Origin: Prunus persica
Lineage: Eukaryota > Streptophyta > Magnoliopsida > Rosales > Rosaceae
Length of the DNA stretch: 64,000 nt
NCBI RefSeq assembly: GCF_000346465.2
Contig: NC_034014.1
Span: 24,527,297 to 24,591,296 of the forward strand
Direction: 5' to 3'
Shown: piece after piece, positions 48,546 to 59,824 of the stretch
Numbering within the stretch: position 1 is the first letter of the stretch
Layout of the letters: every line of letters begins with the position of its first letter
Made by a program: the position numbers and the translations under genes
Notes under the pieces: generated by a model
Database searches by the model: none
Seen by the model: the letters and a program-made list of their open reading frames with translations, nothing else
What the model was told of the DNA's origin: nothing

Positions 48546-48662
48546 TAACGAGGATAACACTTTTTGCTATCTCCGACCAATAACGCAGTGACACGTAGGA
48601 TAACTTTTCCACGTGTCATTGTGTTATTGGCCGGAGATAGCAAAACAGTGTTATCCTCGTTA
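48546..48662. mobile_element. Short palindromic MITE
   Basis: A 117-bp foldback. The left arm is TAACGAGGATAACACTTTTT and the right arm, reverse-complemented, TAACGAGGATAACACTGTTT. The pairing continues through GCTATCTCCG and GACACGT towards the centre. The ends read TA...TA, compatible with a TA duplication as in Stowaway-like elements, but the superfamily is uncertain. The unit would form a long hairpin if transcribed. Confidence 0.8.
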
Positions 48663-49221
48663 TGGGTAAGTTTTTTTCCTCAAAAAGATGCAAAAAAAAT
48701 CTATACATATGAGTAACTTATGAAAAATAAATGTATAGCCAAATTAAAATTTAAGGACTAACTAGCCTTTCACACCTTCATAAGAAAACTAGTAGTGATA
48801 TTTTATCACGATTATCTCATCTCGTGACGAGCACATTATCGATAAGTATAGCCAAAAATGGTAAAGATCTTCACATCTCATTAACTTTGGTAAAACAAAG
48901 GTGCAGTCAAATTAAACTTTATGGCCAACCACCCCTTTTCACACCTCCCTAAGAAATTCTTAGTGGTATTTTCTTACAACCATCTCATTCCGTGAGTAAC
49001 ATATAATCAATATGTATATAACCAAAAAGACGTATACGACCGTCTCATCCCATAACTTTTACCCCCACCCAGTTCCATTGTGGGGGTCAATTATGGGATT
49101 ACAAAGCTATATACTTTCCATTTTTATACAATTCATCTGCAAGATAGTGCCCATAGATCCCGGGACATTAGATATGATATTAGAAAATCCCAACCTAACA
49201 GCTTTTAACCCATCTCAGCAG

Positions 49222-49229
49222 TATAAAAA
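49222..49229 (+). promoter_or_regulatory. TATA box of the small Ala-rich gene
   Basis: TATAAAAA at 49222, about 150 bp before the ATG at 49374, in suitable position for a short leader. Confidence 0.55.
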
Positions 49230-49373
49230 CAGAGTCAACACTCTGTGCTACATGCCTGTATGTCTACACCTAACTAGCTATACAACAACACTCTTATTTC
49301 TTCCCCATACACACTCCCATACGCAGCTCTTATCTCCTTTTTCATAACCTCAATTTCCAAAAGAAACCAGAAA

Positions 49374-49664
49374 ATGTCTCAGAGAGCCAATCGCCACCAG
49401 AGAAGGCCATCCCAGAGCTTGTTCATGTCCCCTGACTATCTTTTGGCTCCTCTTTCTGATGATGATGCTGCAGCTGCAGAAAAGGTGGCTGATGCTGCAG
49501 CTGCAGAAAAGGTGGCTGATGCTGCCGCTGCTGCTGCTGCAGTATCCGGTCATGCTATGCCACCGCAGCCGGTAACTCCTCCTCTGCCGCCAACCCCGAA
49601 AGCTGCAGAGACCAAGGAGGTTCCGGCCATGGACAACCAGAAAACTGCAGACGCTGCTAACTAA
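49374..49664 (+). CDS. Small Ala/Pro-rich protein of unknown function (96 aa)
   Basis: A single-exon frame with a TATA box upstream and higher GC than its surroundings, which supports a real gene. The basic N-terminus (MSQRANRHQRRPSQSLFMSP) looks like the conserved part. An alanine-rich middle follows, with two exact copies of a 27-bp unit (49473-49526) encoding EKVADAAAA-type repeats, then a proline-rich part (PPQPVTPPLPPTP). No signal peptide or membrane segment. Plants have short proteins starting with a similar RHQRRPSQ motif, but I cannot name the family. It sits alone between transposon-rich intervals. Confidence 0.65.
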   Translation: MSQRANRHQRRPSQSLFMSPDYLLAPLSDDDAAAAEKVADAAAAEKVADAAAAAAAVSGHAMPPQPVTPPLPPTPKAAETKEVPAMDNQKTADAAN

Positions 49665-49679
49665 ACCCAATTGGCGGCA

Positions 49680-52600
49680 GACATCTTGTTCCGTTTATGT
49701 TATGTTGCGTTTTGTTTTTGCTGTTGTTATGTGTTTGGGTTTGTGATTGTGAATGTCTCAAGAATTGAGCATTTTCATGGATGTTGAAAATCAAAGATGA
49801 ATCACATTAATGAGAAAGTTTCCTTTGATTTAATCGGTTCTTATTATGAATTATTGCTGATCTTGTGTTTATTTTTATCTCTTTGGATCCAATGTGGAGG
49901 CTCATTTGAGCAGAGTTATCTGCCCAAATATAAATTAATGGGTGTCTTGTATTTTTTTGTTGGAAAAAATTAATGAAATAAGTAAATATTAGAGCTCCTT
50001 ACAGCTTATTGACTGAAAGTTTTGCTGCAAATCCAAGAACTGGGGAGGTCCTTACAGCTTATTTATATATAATGTATATGGGCAGTGTGTTTGGGATTAA
50101 AATTTAAAAATGGCTTGGGAACATGTATTGATTCTTTCAATCTTGGTGGAGGCTTGGTTGACCCTGCTCTGGTGGTGTAAAGGTGTCCTGGATTTATCCT
50201 CACAAACGTGACTCACGTGGAGAGAAATAAGTGAAAGTAGATATACACTCCGTTGCATGTAAATTTTAATCTTTTAAATCAAGAGTTGTTAATTATATCT
50301 CGTAAATTCACATCAAAAGTGCATTTATTACCTATTATAAAACAATGCATTAAAGAGATCGGTTGTTTTATGAATGCTAAGTTAGGTGAGTAAAATTTCA
50401 TTATTTATTCATCACCGCAATGAGATCAAATTAAGCCACGTGTTAATAGGGCATCACATGCCCAACACGTGGATAGCGAATTACAAATCGCAATTGAACC
50501 TTGACAAATTAAACAGACCTATCATCAAATTAGAAAATAAAAATCCCAACTTCACTCCTAGATGAATTAAGCATGCTTACAAATATATATTTATAATAAA
50601 GTAAAAACAATTTAGTCTCATCCAAGACGGGCCCATAAGAAAGACAAAAAACTTTACTGAATGTCACATTCTGTTTCTAATTGTAATGTTGAGCGTATGT
50701 TGTTGATGCATTCCTATTTGATCTGGTCTTGGAATGGTCCCAATTTGGATAAGCATTGACCTTAATTTGCAATTTGTCTGTGGTCCATCTTTCACAAGCC
50801 CACCATAAATTGTATGTACATTTTTTGGGTTTCGTTGAAGGGCATGTCAGTGTTGTCCAGGTATTGCACAACCTCAAATAATATATAGATTTGTTTTTAA
50901 TATGTCGGGCACACTGCCATATTTCTCTTTAAATAAGTTATTCTCCAAGATCAAACTAGACGATAATCTTATATCTTCTATGTTAAATAATCCTTCTCTC
51001 AAGATAAAAACAGTACAAATAGTCCATACCTAAAAATAGATGTAAGGTCGGTATCGAAAAATTCTAATAATAGTGAAAATGCTTATGCTTTTTTTTTTTT
51101 CCTTCTAAATTTGGGATAAAAGGGAGTTTGGTCAAGAGGATTGAGTAAGCATTTCTACGCATGAGAGTATAGTCGTCGAAGTAATTTAAAGTAATGAGGT
51201 CGAGACTCAAACTAATTATGTAGTTTACTCTCCTACCACTTGAAGCCAGAAACGGACTTATTCCAAGGCTAACCTGGACTATAGCCCAGGTGTCTTGATT
51301 TGTTTTAGCCTATAGTAATACTCCTAGCCCACCTAAGCAAACCCCACACACCCTCTTGCTCAGCACCTTAGCTAATGCACAGAGAGAAAAAAATAAAATA
51401 TGAAGAAAGGGCCAATCATCCCTGCTACACGCCAATCAACCATGTCCTTCAATGCTTAATTAAAGCAAACCAAATTTATCTTCAATTATTAATCTTCTTT
51501 GATTGTCTTAATTTGTTGATGTTGAAATTTTTTATTCAAAAGAATTCTATGTATTTTTTTTTTCTACTTGGCCAAAACATTTGATTGTGCGGGTTTTGTA
51601 ATTAAAAATAAACAAATGAAAGTAGGTCAGCCCTTTATAGTCCCCTAAAATTCCAATACATTTTTAATTATATTCATTCATGTTTTAAGCCATAAAACTT
51701 TAATACTAAAAATTTCTTCATTTTTGGAAACAAAAAAATAGCTTCTACATTTGTAATTGTTTAATTAGTATGAGTTTATTTCTTTTGTTGGTTAGCGTGA
51801 GTTTTTGTTATTGTTAATTAATATAGGTTTTGGGTTTTTAAAAAATTAGAAATCAACCTCATTAATTATGTTTCTTCCTTCAAGGCTTGTATGTAAGTTA
51901 AATTTAGCCCATCATAATTTGAAATTCTGGATCTGTCCCTGGTTGGAGCAATTCGATAGAATCAAAACCTTAATAGAATTCAGCACCATAAAATTCATTG
52001 AAATAAGAAACTAAATAGAGAAGATCTAAGCTTCTTTCAAAATAAAAATAAAGATGTAAGCTCGAGTCGAGACCCACCTCAGTTAAGTATTATTTGTTCA
52101 ATTATTGAGAACACTAGTGTGGCTTAGGGAGGGTGAAGGGATTTCAAAAGTTCAAAACTAGTTGAATCATGTGGAGGAATGTGCTAGCTATTTTTTTTTA
52201 AATTTTATTTAATTTATTTAATATCCTAAAGGTGGTAGCGTTGTATCGACGCAGGAAAAAGAATCTCTGTGGACCCGGCCCGTGTGTGATTTAAGTTATT
52301 ACCTTTTTTCCTGTCTAATTATTAAATTAAATAAGTGACTTTGTGAAAAAATAAATAAAAATTATCCCAAGATTGCACTGTTAATCCAGTAACAAGAGTA
52401 TGTCAACGACCAAAAGATCTATTCAACGTCTCATCAGCTTCTCTGCTTATCAGCCGAGCTCATACAGCCAAGCCAACAGTAAGGAGCTTCTGGTGGATTT
52501 TTTTTATTTTTTATTTTTAAACCGTATTAAATATATCGAAGGGTTATATATAGTTTGTTGCCTACCTTCAGTTTATTTGAGACATTTCACCAACTAAAAA

Positions 52601-52840
52601 TACCACTAAATGAAGAGAAAATTCATAAACAAACATGTTATTATGACTATTCAACAAACAATGGAAACAAAAAATTCGAAGAAGATTTTGTTGGCATATA
52701 TTCACTCACCTAGTCACCTTGCTAGATTTTTATGGATTGAACTTCAATGGTCTTTCCTTAATTGCTTGAAAATAAAAGAGAGAGATAAATTGTGACAATT
52801 ACTTACTATGTAGTTCCTTATAAAAGTATATTGATTTATA
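49680..52840. other. 3'UTR of the small gene and intergenic, no gene seen
   Basis: AT-rich sequence with scattered short frames; none shows protein-like features. Confidence 0.4.
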
Positions 52841-52849
52841 TATATATAT

Positions 52850-52975
52850 ATTTTGTCACAGTTAGAAAAGGGAGGGGGAAACTCACACACACTAATACGA
52901 TAGGGACTTGAACTCAAGACTCCTTGGGAGTACACCAAAGGCCTGAGCCAATCCAATTAATACTCCATTGGTAAA
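52850..52975 (-). repeat. Possible SINE-like tRNA-derived remnant
   Basis: On the minus strand the sequence contains GAGTTCAAGTCCC, resembling a Pol III B box (GGTTCAANCC), with GGATTGGCTCAGGCC nearby, which resembles an A box. A related but diverged stretch lies at 25385-25440. Boundaries are unclear. Confidence 0.35.
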
Positions 52976-53038
52976 GTATATTGATTTATTCACATTTGTT
53001 AAATTGTCATTAAATTATACACAATAACCCCTCCTCCT

Positions 53039-53069
53039 CCCCCCCCCCCCCCCCCCTTTTTTTTTTTTT
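53039..53069. repeat. Poly-C followed by poly-T
   Basis: About 18 consecutive C followed by about 13 T. Homopolymers of this kind are prone to length errors in sequencing, so the length is only nominal. Confidence 0.8.
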
Positions 53070-53224
53070 CTAGAGATATTTAGTTATAGGATCCCATACA
53101 TTTAGCATTAGTGCATTTGCATGCATTTAAAAGAATGCAAATCAAGTCTTCAACAAACTTGTATTAAATTAAAAATTAATTAATTGCACCACATTATTTT
53201 CCAGCAACGCAACCCTCCACTCGT

Positions 53225-53282
53225 CCTTCCTTCCTCCCTTCCTCCCTCCTTCTCTCCCTTTCTCTCTCTCTCTCTCTCTCTC
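53225..53282. repeat. Pyrimidine tract ending in (CT)n
   Basis: A CCTT/CCTCC-rich tract passes into about 11 CT units. It is flanked by two near-copies of ACATTATTTTCCAGCAACGC (about 53191-53213 and 53283-53308), which suggests local duplication. Confidence 0.8.
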
Positions 53283-53747
53283 CACATTATTTCCCCAGCA
53301 ACGCAACCATTAGATATAGATATGGATGCTTGACCTAGTCTTATTCATCAACTCCCCCTACCCCTAGAAATCTGAACAAAAATAAACTCAAAGATGGAAC
53401 AAAAGGTTGACCAAACGAAAAACCCTAATATATATTTTTAAAAATGTTCGGTTTTGTAATTTGTAATTTTCTTTTTTGTTGGAATAGGTTTTGTCATTAG
53501 AATCCTTCTTAAAAGGCGGGTGCGGTAAATATAAAGAAGGAAAAAAGAATAAAAGAGGAATGATGAGTCCACATCTAATAAGCCGAGTGTAGGGAAGCCG
53601 ACTTAAGCAAAGCCATCACGCATCCACAGACAAAGCTCCCGTACAAGTCGTGGCGGCACACCATTGGCTGAACTGTGTATTAGCCGCTCCTCTATCATAC
53701 GATCAGCTCCACGTTGTCAATCCTCTGGCATCCAGAGAGCCACCGAA

Positions 53748-53754
53748 TATAAAG
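53748..53754 (+). promoter_or_regulatory. TATA box of the ADF gene
   Basis: TATAAAG at 53748, about 118 bp upstream of the ATG, followed by a CT/TC-rich leader. Confidence 0.65.
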
Positions 53755-53865
53755 GGGCTTAACATTTCTTCTGCGAGACACAGCTAGTCGTCATCGGAGG
53801 AGAGACCCTTCCCTATATCTTCTCCTCCTGCTTCGTCGCCAACAAAACCCGAACAAAGAGAAAAG

Positions 53866-55343
53866 ATGGTGAGTTTTTCACTCTTTACGGTCCATTTTAC
53901 TCATCTAGGGTTATGACCTTAGTATCTGTTTGGCTGCTGAGAAAATTTAAAGTAAATTAAAGTAAATTAAACGATTTTTAATTTTTTTTCTCTGATTGCG
54001 ATTTCTTAGCAGCCAAACGGATCATCGGTTTGATCGATTTGTTTTTTTATGCCGGTTGTGGTCGATCTGATAGTTAAAAACGAAGTTGGCTGGAATTTGA
54101 GCTCATTTACTGTTTATCTATGCATCTCGTGCTCTCAGATCTGTTTTGATGTTGAATGTTTGATCGCGATTTGCTTTAGTCTAGATTGGTTATGTGTTGC
54201 CAAATTTTTATCTGATTATTGTTGATTGGAAATGTTATGGATCTACTATCTGTAGCAGATGGGTTGGGATGGTCTGTGTTAGATTTAATTGTTTATTTTT
54301 CTTATGATATGTTATATCAATGATTACTTGGTACTTATTGTGTAATGTTGATGCCCGATACTTAATCGTTATGTTTTATTTATATTAAACAAATTGTTGA
54401 TCTATTTTTTCTTAGCTATGGATGTGTATGCGCGTTGTGGTTGAGTTAATTTCACATGAGTCGGACCAAAACTAAACAAATAGAAGTGCATTTTGTGTCT
54501 ATTTTTCGGAAGGGGTTCATGAAAGGAGTTTGAAAGGGCTGACTTTTGGTTGTATTGTTAGGATGCTTAGACATTGAGGGGGATTTTAATTTTAAGATCT
54601 TAGCATGAAAAGACTTACCAAGGATAAAAAAATTGTGTGCATTTCAGCTGCGTTATGCCCTTTTTCTGTTGGAAATGAAAAATTATGGGTTGGTTGAGAG
54701 TGCATATAGACCATTTGTTTTTGCTTGTGGAGATTCATATTGTCTTGGTAATTTTGATTTGTTAAAATATATTTTTAATTTATATTATATTGTGATGTTG
54801 CTGTCTGATCTTTGCTCATTGCATGCAATTTACAGGCCAACGCAGCATCTGGTATGGCTGTGCATGATGATTGCAAATTGAAGTTTTTGGAGCTTAAGGC
54901 CAAGAGGACCTACCGCTCAATTGTTTTCAAGATTGAGGAGAAGCAAAAGCAAGTTGTGGTGGAATCTGTTGGTGAACCAACAGAGACCTATGAGCAGTTC
55001 GCAGGAAAACTTCCCGCTGATGAATGCCGTTATGCTGTTTTTGATTTTGATTTCCTTACACCAGAAGGTGTACAGAAGAGCCGCATATTCTTCATTGCAT
55101 GGTAATGCCAATTCTTTAATAATTTTTGATTATGTGCTTACTTCGTTGTCTAATCGTCTTTTATATAAAATTCAATTGCTGTTTTTATGAAGGTCTCCTG
55201 ATACATCGAGGGTGAGAAGCAAGATGATCTATGCAAGCTCGAAAGACAGATTTAAGAGAGAGCTTGATGGAATCCAGATTGAGTTGCAAGCGACTGATCC
55301 GACTGAGATTGGTCTTGATGTCATTAAAAGCCGTGCCAGCTAG
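53866..55343 (+). CDS. ADF: Actin-depolymerizing factor (ADF/cofilin)
   Basis: Binds ADP-actin, severs filaments and speeds turnover in the cytoplasm. Three exons, 53866-53868, 54836-55101 and 55193-55343, make 139 residues, the standard plant ADF length. Exon 1 holds only the ATG, a layout typical of plant ADF genes. Visible landmarks: N-terminal [20 protein letters not shown] with the regulatory Ser near position 6, [13 protein letters not shown], the actin-binding long helix [20 protein letters not shown] and a C-terminal [20 protein letters not shown]. The sequence resembles subclass I (ADF1-4). The first intron is about 967 bp; in related genes it enhances expression (family knowledge). 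Confidence 0.97.
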
Positions 55344-55344
55344 A

Positions 55345-56830
55345 TAATCATAGGCTATTTGGTTGGGAGTGTTCTTCCCTTCAGCCTTTTGTTACTTGCG
55401 TGGAATGTTTATACATTGTGGGATGGCAACTTGGCTAATGATGGCATGAATTTCCAAGTTTCGCCATTGTTTCTTATTCGTTTTGAACAAGTGTCTGTGG
55501 TTTCCGGTATATCATATGATATGTTTATTTGATAGAACCTATTTGTTGAGTGGCTGCCTTAGTAGCCGCATGTCAACAAACTAATATGTAGCTGTTTGTG
55601 GTGGGTTTAGACGACACCTTACTCTTTTCAAGTGTTGTATATGACCCTTGTCATTTTACTTTGGAGCAGTATAAAGGAGCTTGCTTTATGACCTTCCTTG
55701 TTGCTGATTTCTTGGCTTGTTTTGTATTCACCGATATGGATTTTTGATCTATCTAATGGGCTGTTTCTCATGAGTGGTTCAATGAACCATTTGAGTGTGG
55801 TTTTACGCAGATGATGAGTTCATGTGGAGAAAAACTTGTCTACCCATTACATTGCCCCCTTCTTCCTATCTGCATTTTTCATTGATATGATTATGTGGCT
55901 ATTTCAATTTTCATGTTACATACCTTTGTGTTGAGTGTGTCATCGTTACAATGACGTGGTACAATCAGGGCAGAGCCCCACAGCCACGTGACCCTTAGTT
56001 GAAGGGCAATAACTTACTGCCCCGTTGTTGCATATCCCCTCTATCTATCTCTCTCGCCACATTGGCAGACAAGTTTCCCTCCCGTTGTGGAAATTGCCCT
56101 TGATACTTCATTCTATCGTCCCTTTCCAGGTGGATGCTCGTCACTTTTATAGGCAAGTGTTTCCCTCCAGTCGCTGAAATTGCCCTTGCTACTTCAATCT
56201 ATCTTCCTAGTAGGTAGCAGAACAGCTCAATCATAAAATGCTGTGTCAGTTTTACTCATACCTACATTGTTTCAAATCTAGAATTTTGTATGACCTTCAA
56301 AACGGGTCATGACTCATGAAAGAAGTAGATTGATGATGCATATTTGGAATTTATCTTAAGATTTTTTTACTACATAGCAGAGGGGGCAGTTTGAGTTTTT
56401 CTTGTATGACTTTGTACTCGATGAGATAATTGAGTGTGAAATCTCCCGTAATTTGTAGGGTTCAATCTTACTCATTTTAGATGACGTGAATAATAGTCTA
56501 AATTGCTCTAAATCAGTAAGATAAGGACTAAAAAGTGAAACTTTTGCCAAGCAGTTCGTATTGAGGCAAGGAGAGAACATACAGTTTAGTGAACTGTCAA
56601 CTGTAGGAAGCACACCAATACGACGTCGTACGGGTTTCCTCTGGAGCATCTCCTGGCATAATAAAAGCCAAAAAACATACCCCCAGGACGAGGTCCGAGA
56701 ACAACAGCAACTTATCCGTCCCTCGCTTCTGTACTTCAAGTTGTTTGTTCACCCGTTAACCTTAAGCAGCCAAAAGCTAGGGAGTTTTCATTTCAGCTGA
56801 ACTTAAAAGCTGATTTCGTTAAGCTCTACC
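55345..56830. other. ADF 3'UTR and PPR upstream region
   Basis: No gene is supported. A 12-bp perfect palindrome TACGACGTCGTA lies at about 56618-56629, upstream of the PPR gene. Confidence 0.4.
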
Positions 56831-56846
56831 ATGGCCTAAGCATCTT

Positions 56847-57002
56847 ATGTGTTTGTTGAATTGCTTCAATGGCTTTCTCCTTCTGTCTCAAATGCTATCC
56901 TTGGTCTTTCACACAATCCATAACCCAGACACCGCCACCGCCTCCTTCTTCCTCTCACAAACTCTTCACTTCTCTCTCTTTCCCGCTCCTTCATCACCAT
57001 GA
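56847..57002 (+). other. Overlapping uORF at the PPR start
   Basis: An out-of-frame ATG at 56847 opens 51 codons that overlap the PPR start at 56869 and stop at 57002. A minimal uORF, ATG-GCC-TAA, lies just before it at 56831-56839. Both would lower initiation at the PPR ATG if they are in the transcript. Confidence 0.5.
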
Positions 57003-59187
57003 CCAGCTCGTCACCCACTCCTCACTCTCCTATTCAACCCCTGTCTCCACCCACCACCTCCCTCCAGATTTCACTCCACAGCAGCTTCTCGACACCCTCC
57101 GTCGCCAGAACGACGAGTCATCCGCGCTTCGCCTGTTCGACTGGGCCTCCAAGCAGCCCAATTTTACGCCCAATTCCACCATATACGAGGAGGTTCTTCG
57201 CAAGCTCGGAAAGGTGGGGTCTTTCGAGTCCATGAGGAATATCTTGGACGAGATGAAGCTCGCCGGTTGCCAGATTAGCTCAGGTACTTTCGTGATTTTT
57301 GTTCAGAGCTATGCGGCGTTTGATTTGTATGATGAAATTCTTGGTGTTGTGGAAATGATGGAAAATGAATTCGGATGCAAACCAGACACTCATTTTTACA
57401 ACTTCTTGTTGAATGTTATTGTTGAGGGGGACAAACTTAAACTAGTAGAAACTGCGAATATGGGTATGCTTAGTAGAGGAATTAAGCCGGATGTTTCCAC
57501 GTTTAACATTTTGATAAAGGCTCTTTGTAGAGCTCATCAGATTAGGCCTGCCCTTTTGTTGATGGAAGAGATGTCAAACCATGGCTTATCCCCGGATGAG
57601 AAAACGTTCACGACCCTAATGCAGGGGTATATTGAGGAAGGTGACATGAAAGGTGCATTGAGAATGAGGGACCAGATGGTAGAATACGGGTGCCCTTGGA
57701 CTAATGTGACTATTAATGTTTTGGTTAATGGGTTTTGCAAAGAGGGTAAGGTTGAGGAAGCTTTGAGTTTTATAGAAAAGATGTCGAATGAGGGGTTCTC
57801 TCCGGATCAGTTTACGTTTAATACGTTGGTGAAGGGGTTGTGCAGGGTGGGGCATGTTAAGCATGCTTTGGAGATCATGGATGTGATGCTCCAACAGGGA
57901 TTTGATCTGGATATTTATACGTATAACTCATTGGTTTCTGGGTTGTGTAAGTTGGGTGAGATAGAAGAGGCAGTGGAAATTCTTGATCAGATGGTTTCCA
58001 GGGACTGTTCCCCAAATACCGTCACATATAATACTCTGATTAGCACGTTGTGTAAGGAGAACCGGGTTGAAGAGGCAACTAAACTCGCACGTGTTCTTAC
58101 TAGCAAGGGAATCTTACCTGATGTTTGTACTGTCAATTCCCTGATTCAAGGTCTCTTCTTGAACAGTAATCATAAAGCAGCTGTGGAACTGTTTGAGGAG
58201 ATGAAGATGAATGGATGTCAACCTGATGGGTTTACTTACAGTATGCTAATTGATAGCTACTGTTCTAGAGGAAGGCTAAAGGAGGCTCTGAACCTGCTGA
58301 AAGAAATGGAGTTGAGAGGCTGCGCACGAAATGTAGTTATATACAATACTCTCATTGATGGATTGTGTAAAAACAAGAGAATCGAAGATGCAGAGGAGAT
58401 TTTTGATCAGATGGAACTCCAGGGGATTTCAAGAAATTCAGTGACCTACAACATCCTTATTGATGGCCTTTGTCAGAGTAGGAGGGTGGAGGAAGCTTCT
58501 CAGCTTATGGACCAGATGATAATAGAAGGCTTGAAGCCTGACAAGTTCACCTACAATTCCCTGCTCACATATTTCTGTAGGGCGGGGGATATAAAGAAGG
58601 CAGCAGATATTGTTCAGACAATGACTTCAAATGGGTGTGAACCAGACATAGTCACATATGGGACCCTGATTGGGGGGTTATGTAAGGCAGGTAGAATTCA
58701 GGTTGCAAGTAGACTCCTCAGAAGTCTGCAGATGAAAGGGTTGGTTCCGTCTCCACAAGCGTATAACCCTGTAATACAATCACTATTTAAACGAAAGAGA
58801 ACAACAGAAGCCATGAGGCTTTTTCGAGAAATGATGGAAAAAGGTGATCCTCCAGATTCTATAACATATAAGATTGTCCTTCGGGGGCTTTGTAATGGTG
58901 GAGGACCAATTGCAGAAGCAGTTGAATTTGCAGTTGAGATGATGGGGAAAGGATATTTACCAGAATTCTCATCATTTGCTATGCTGGCCGAAGGACTCCA
59001 AGCTTTATCTATGGAGGATACCTTAATTAACCTTGTTGATATGGTCATGGAGAAAGCAAAACTTTCAGACAGAGAAGTTTCCATGATAAGCGGTTTCCTC
59101 AAAATCCGTAAATATCAAGATGCATTGGCCACTCTTGGTGGTATCTTGAATAGCGAAAAGCCCAAAAAATCTTATTGGCAAAGATGA
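56869..59187 (+). CDS. MEE40: Pentatricopeptide-repeat protein, P class, probably chloroplastic
   Basis: An intronless 772-residue PPR protein, typical of plant organellar RNA-binding proteins. The N-terminus of about 70 residues (Ser/Thr/Pro/His-rich, few acidic residues) resembles a chloroplast transit peptide. From about residue 100 it is built of 35-residue helical-hairpin repeats in series, for example VSTFNILIKALCRAHQIRPA, FTYNSLVSGLCKLGEIEEAV, VTYNTLISTLCKENRVEEAT and FTYSMLIDSYCSRGRLKEAL. I count roughly 17-18 units and no E or DYW tail, hence P class. The start MAFSFCLKCYPWSF and the gene order match Arabidopsis At3g53700 (MEE40), both from memory. The ATG choice rests on this. Confidence 0.93.
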   Translation: MAFSFCLKCYPWSFTQSITQTPPPPPSSSHKLFTSLSFPLLHHHDQLVTHSSLSYSTPVSTHHLPPDFTPQQLLDTLRRQNDESSALRLFDWASKQPNFTPNSTIYEEVLRKLGKVGSFESMRNILDEMKLAGCQISSGTFVIFVQSYAAFDLYDEILGVVEMMENEFGCKPDTHFYNFLLNVIVEGDKLKLVETANMGMLSRGIKPDVSTFNILIKALCRAHQIRPALLLMEEMSNHGLSPDEKTFTTLMQGYIEEGDMKGALRMRDQMVEYGCPWTNVTINVLVNGFCKEGKVEEALSFIEKMSNEGFSPDQFTFNTLVKGLCRVGHVKHALEIMDVMLQQGFDLDIYTYNSLVSGLCKLGEIEEAVEILDQMVSRDCSPNTVTYNTLISTLCKENRVEEATKLARVLTSKGILPDVCTVNSLIQGLFLNSNHKAAVELFEEMKMNGCQPDGFTYSMLIDSYCSRGRLKEALNLLKEMELRGCARNVVIYNTLIDGLCKNKRIEDAEEIFDQMELQGISRNSVTYNILIDGLCQSRRVEEASQLMDQMIIEGLKPDKFTYNSLLTYFCRAGDIKKAADIVQTMTSNGCEPDIVTYGTLIGGLCKAGRIQVASRLLRSLQMKGLVPSPQAYNPVIQSLFKRKRTTEAMRLFREMMEKGDPPDSITYKIVLRGLCNGGGPIAEAVEFAVEMMGKGYLPEFSSFAMLAEGLQALSMEDTLINLVDMVMEKAKLSDREVSMISGFLKIRKYQDALATLGGILNSEKPKKSYWQR

Positions 59188-59189
59188 TT

Positions 59190-59824
59190 TTACTCTGAAT
59201 CACTTTTGAGTATCATCCTCTAGTCCAATAGAAGATGCAACATAGATGTAGTAAACAAAATGAAGGGGTTTTGGAGGATGATATGCGCAGAGTTAGGAAG
59301 CTTGAAATCGAAACATTCTAGCACGGTTGGCTTTCATTGGCCGGCTTTGTGGAAACCATCACTTTACGTCCCCATCTACAAAAGGGAAATTCAGGTACTG
59401 TCTTGGAAATTTTAAGATAACTCCACCCGAAATGGATTCGTCCTCTCTTTTGATACCCAATCTTCTAAGCTGTTGTAGCAGAATTGAGGATGTAGAAGTA
59501 TTGCAGATCATTTTTCAAGTGTATTTGCCATCCCTCATTGAGGGTGTTTGTGTTTATTAAAGATATCTAGAATGCAGAAACAATAGTTGGCTACGGCTTG
59601 AGTTCTTGGAAACAATGGTAAACATTAGGATTCATGGTGATATAACTTGAAATCACACGACTGCAACTTCTCAATTTATGTTGGGAATTGCATGTGCTAG
59701 GTTTTACACTTATCGATCAAGGCCCAGAAGAAGCAATTAAGCATAATATCAATTTGGAAACATGTATAAACCAACAAAATATTTCAAACCTTAAGAATAG
59801 AGCTATAGGTTTTTCTGTTGTGTC
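59190..59824. other. PPR 3'UTR and intergenic
   Basis: The short open frames here are not supported as genes. Confidence 0.4.

Noticed and set aside
53039..53069. i-motif or quadruplex-forming element
   Set aside because: It is a single C run followed by T, without four separated runs; homopolymer length may also be a sequencing artefact.
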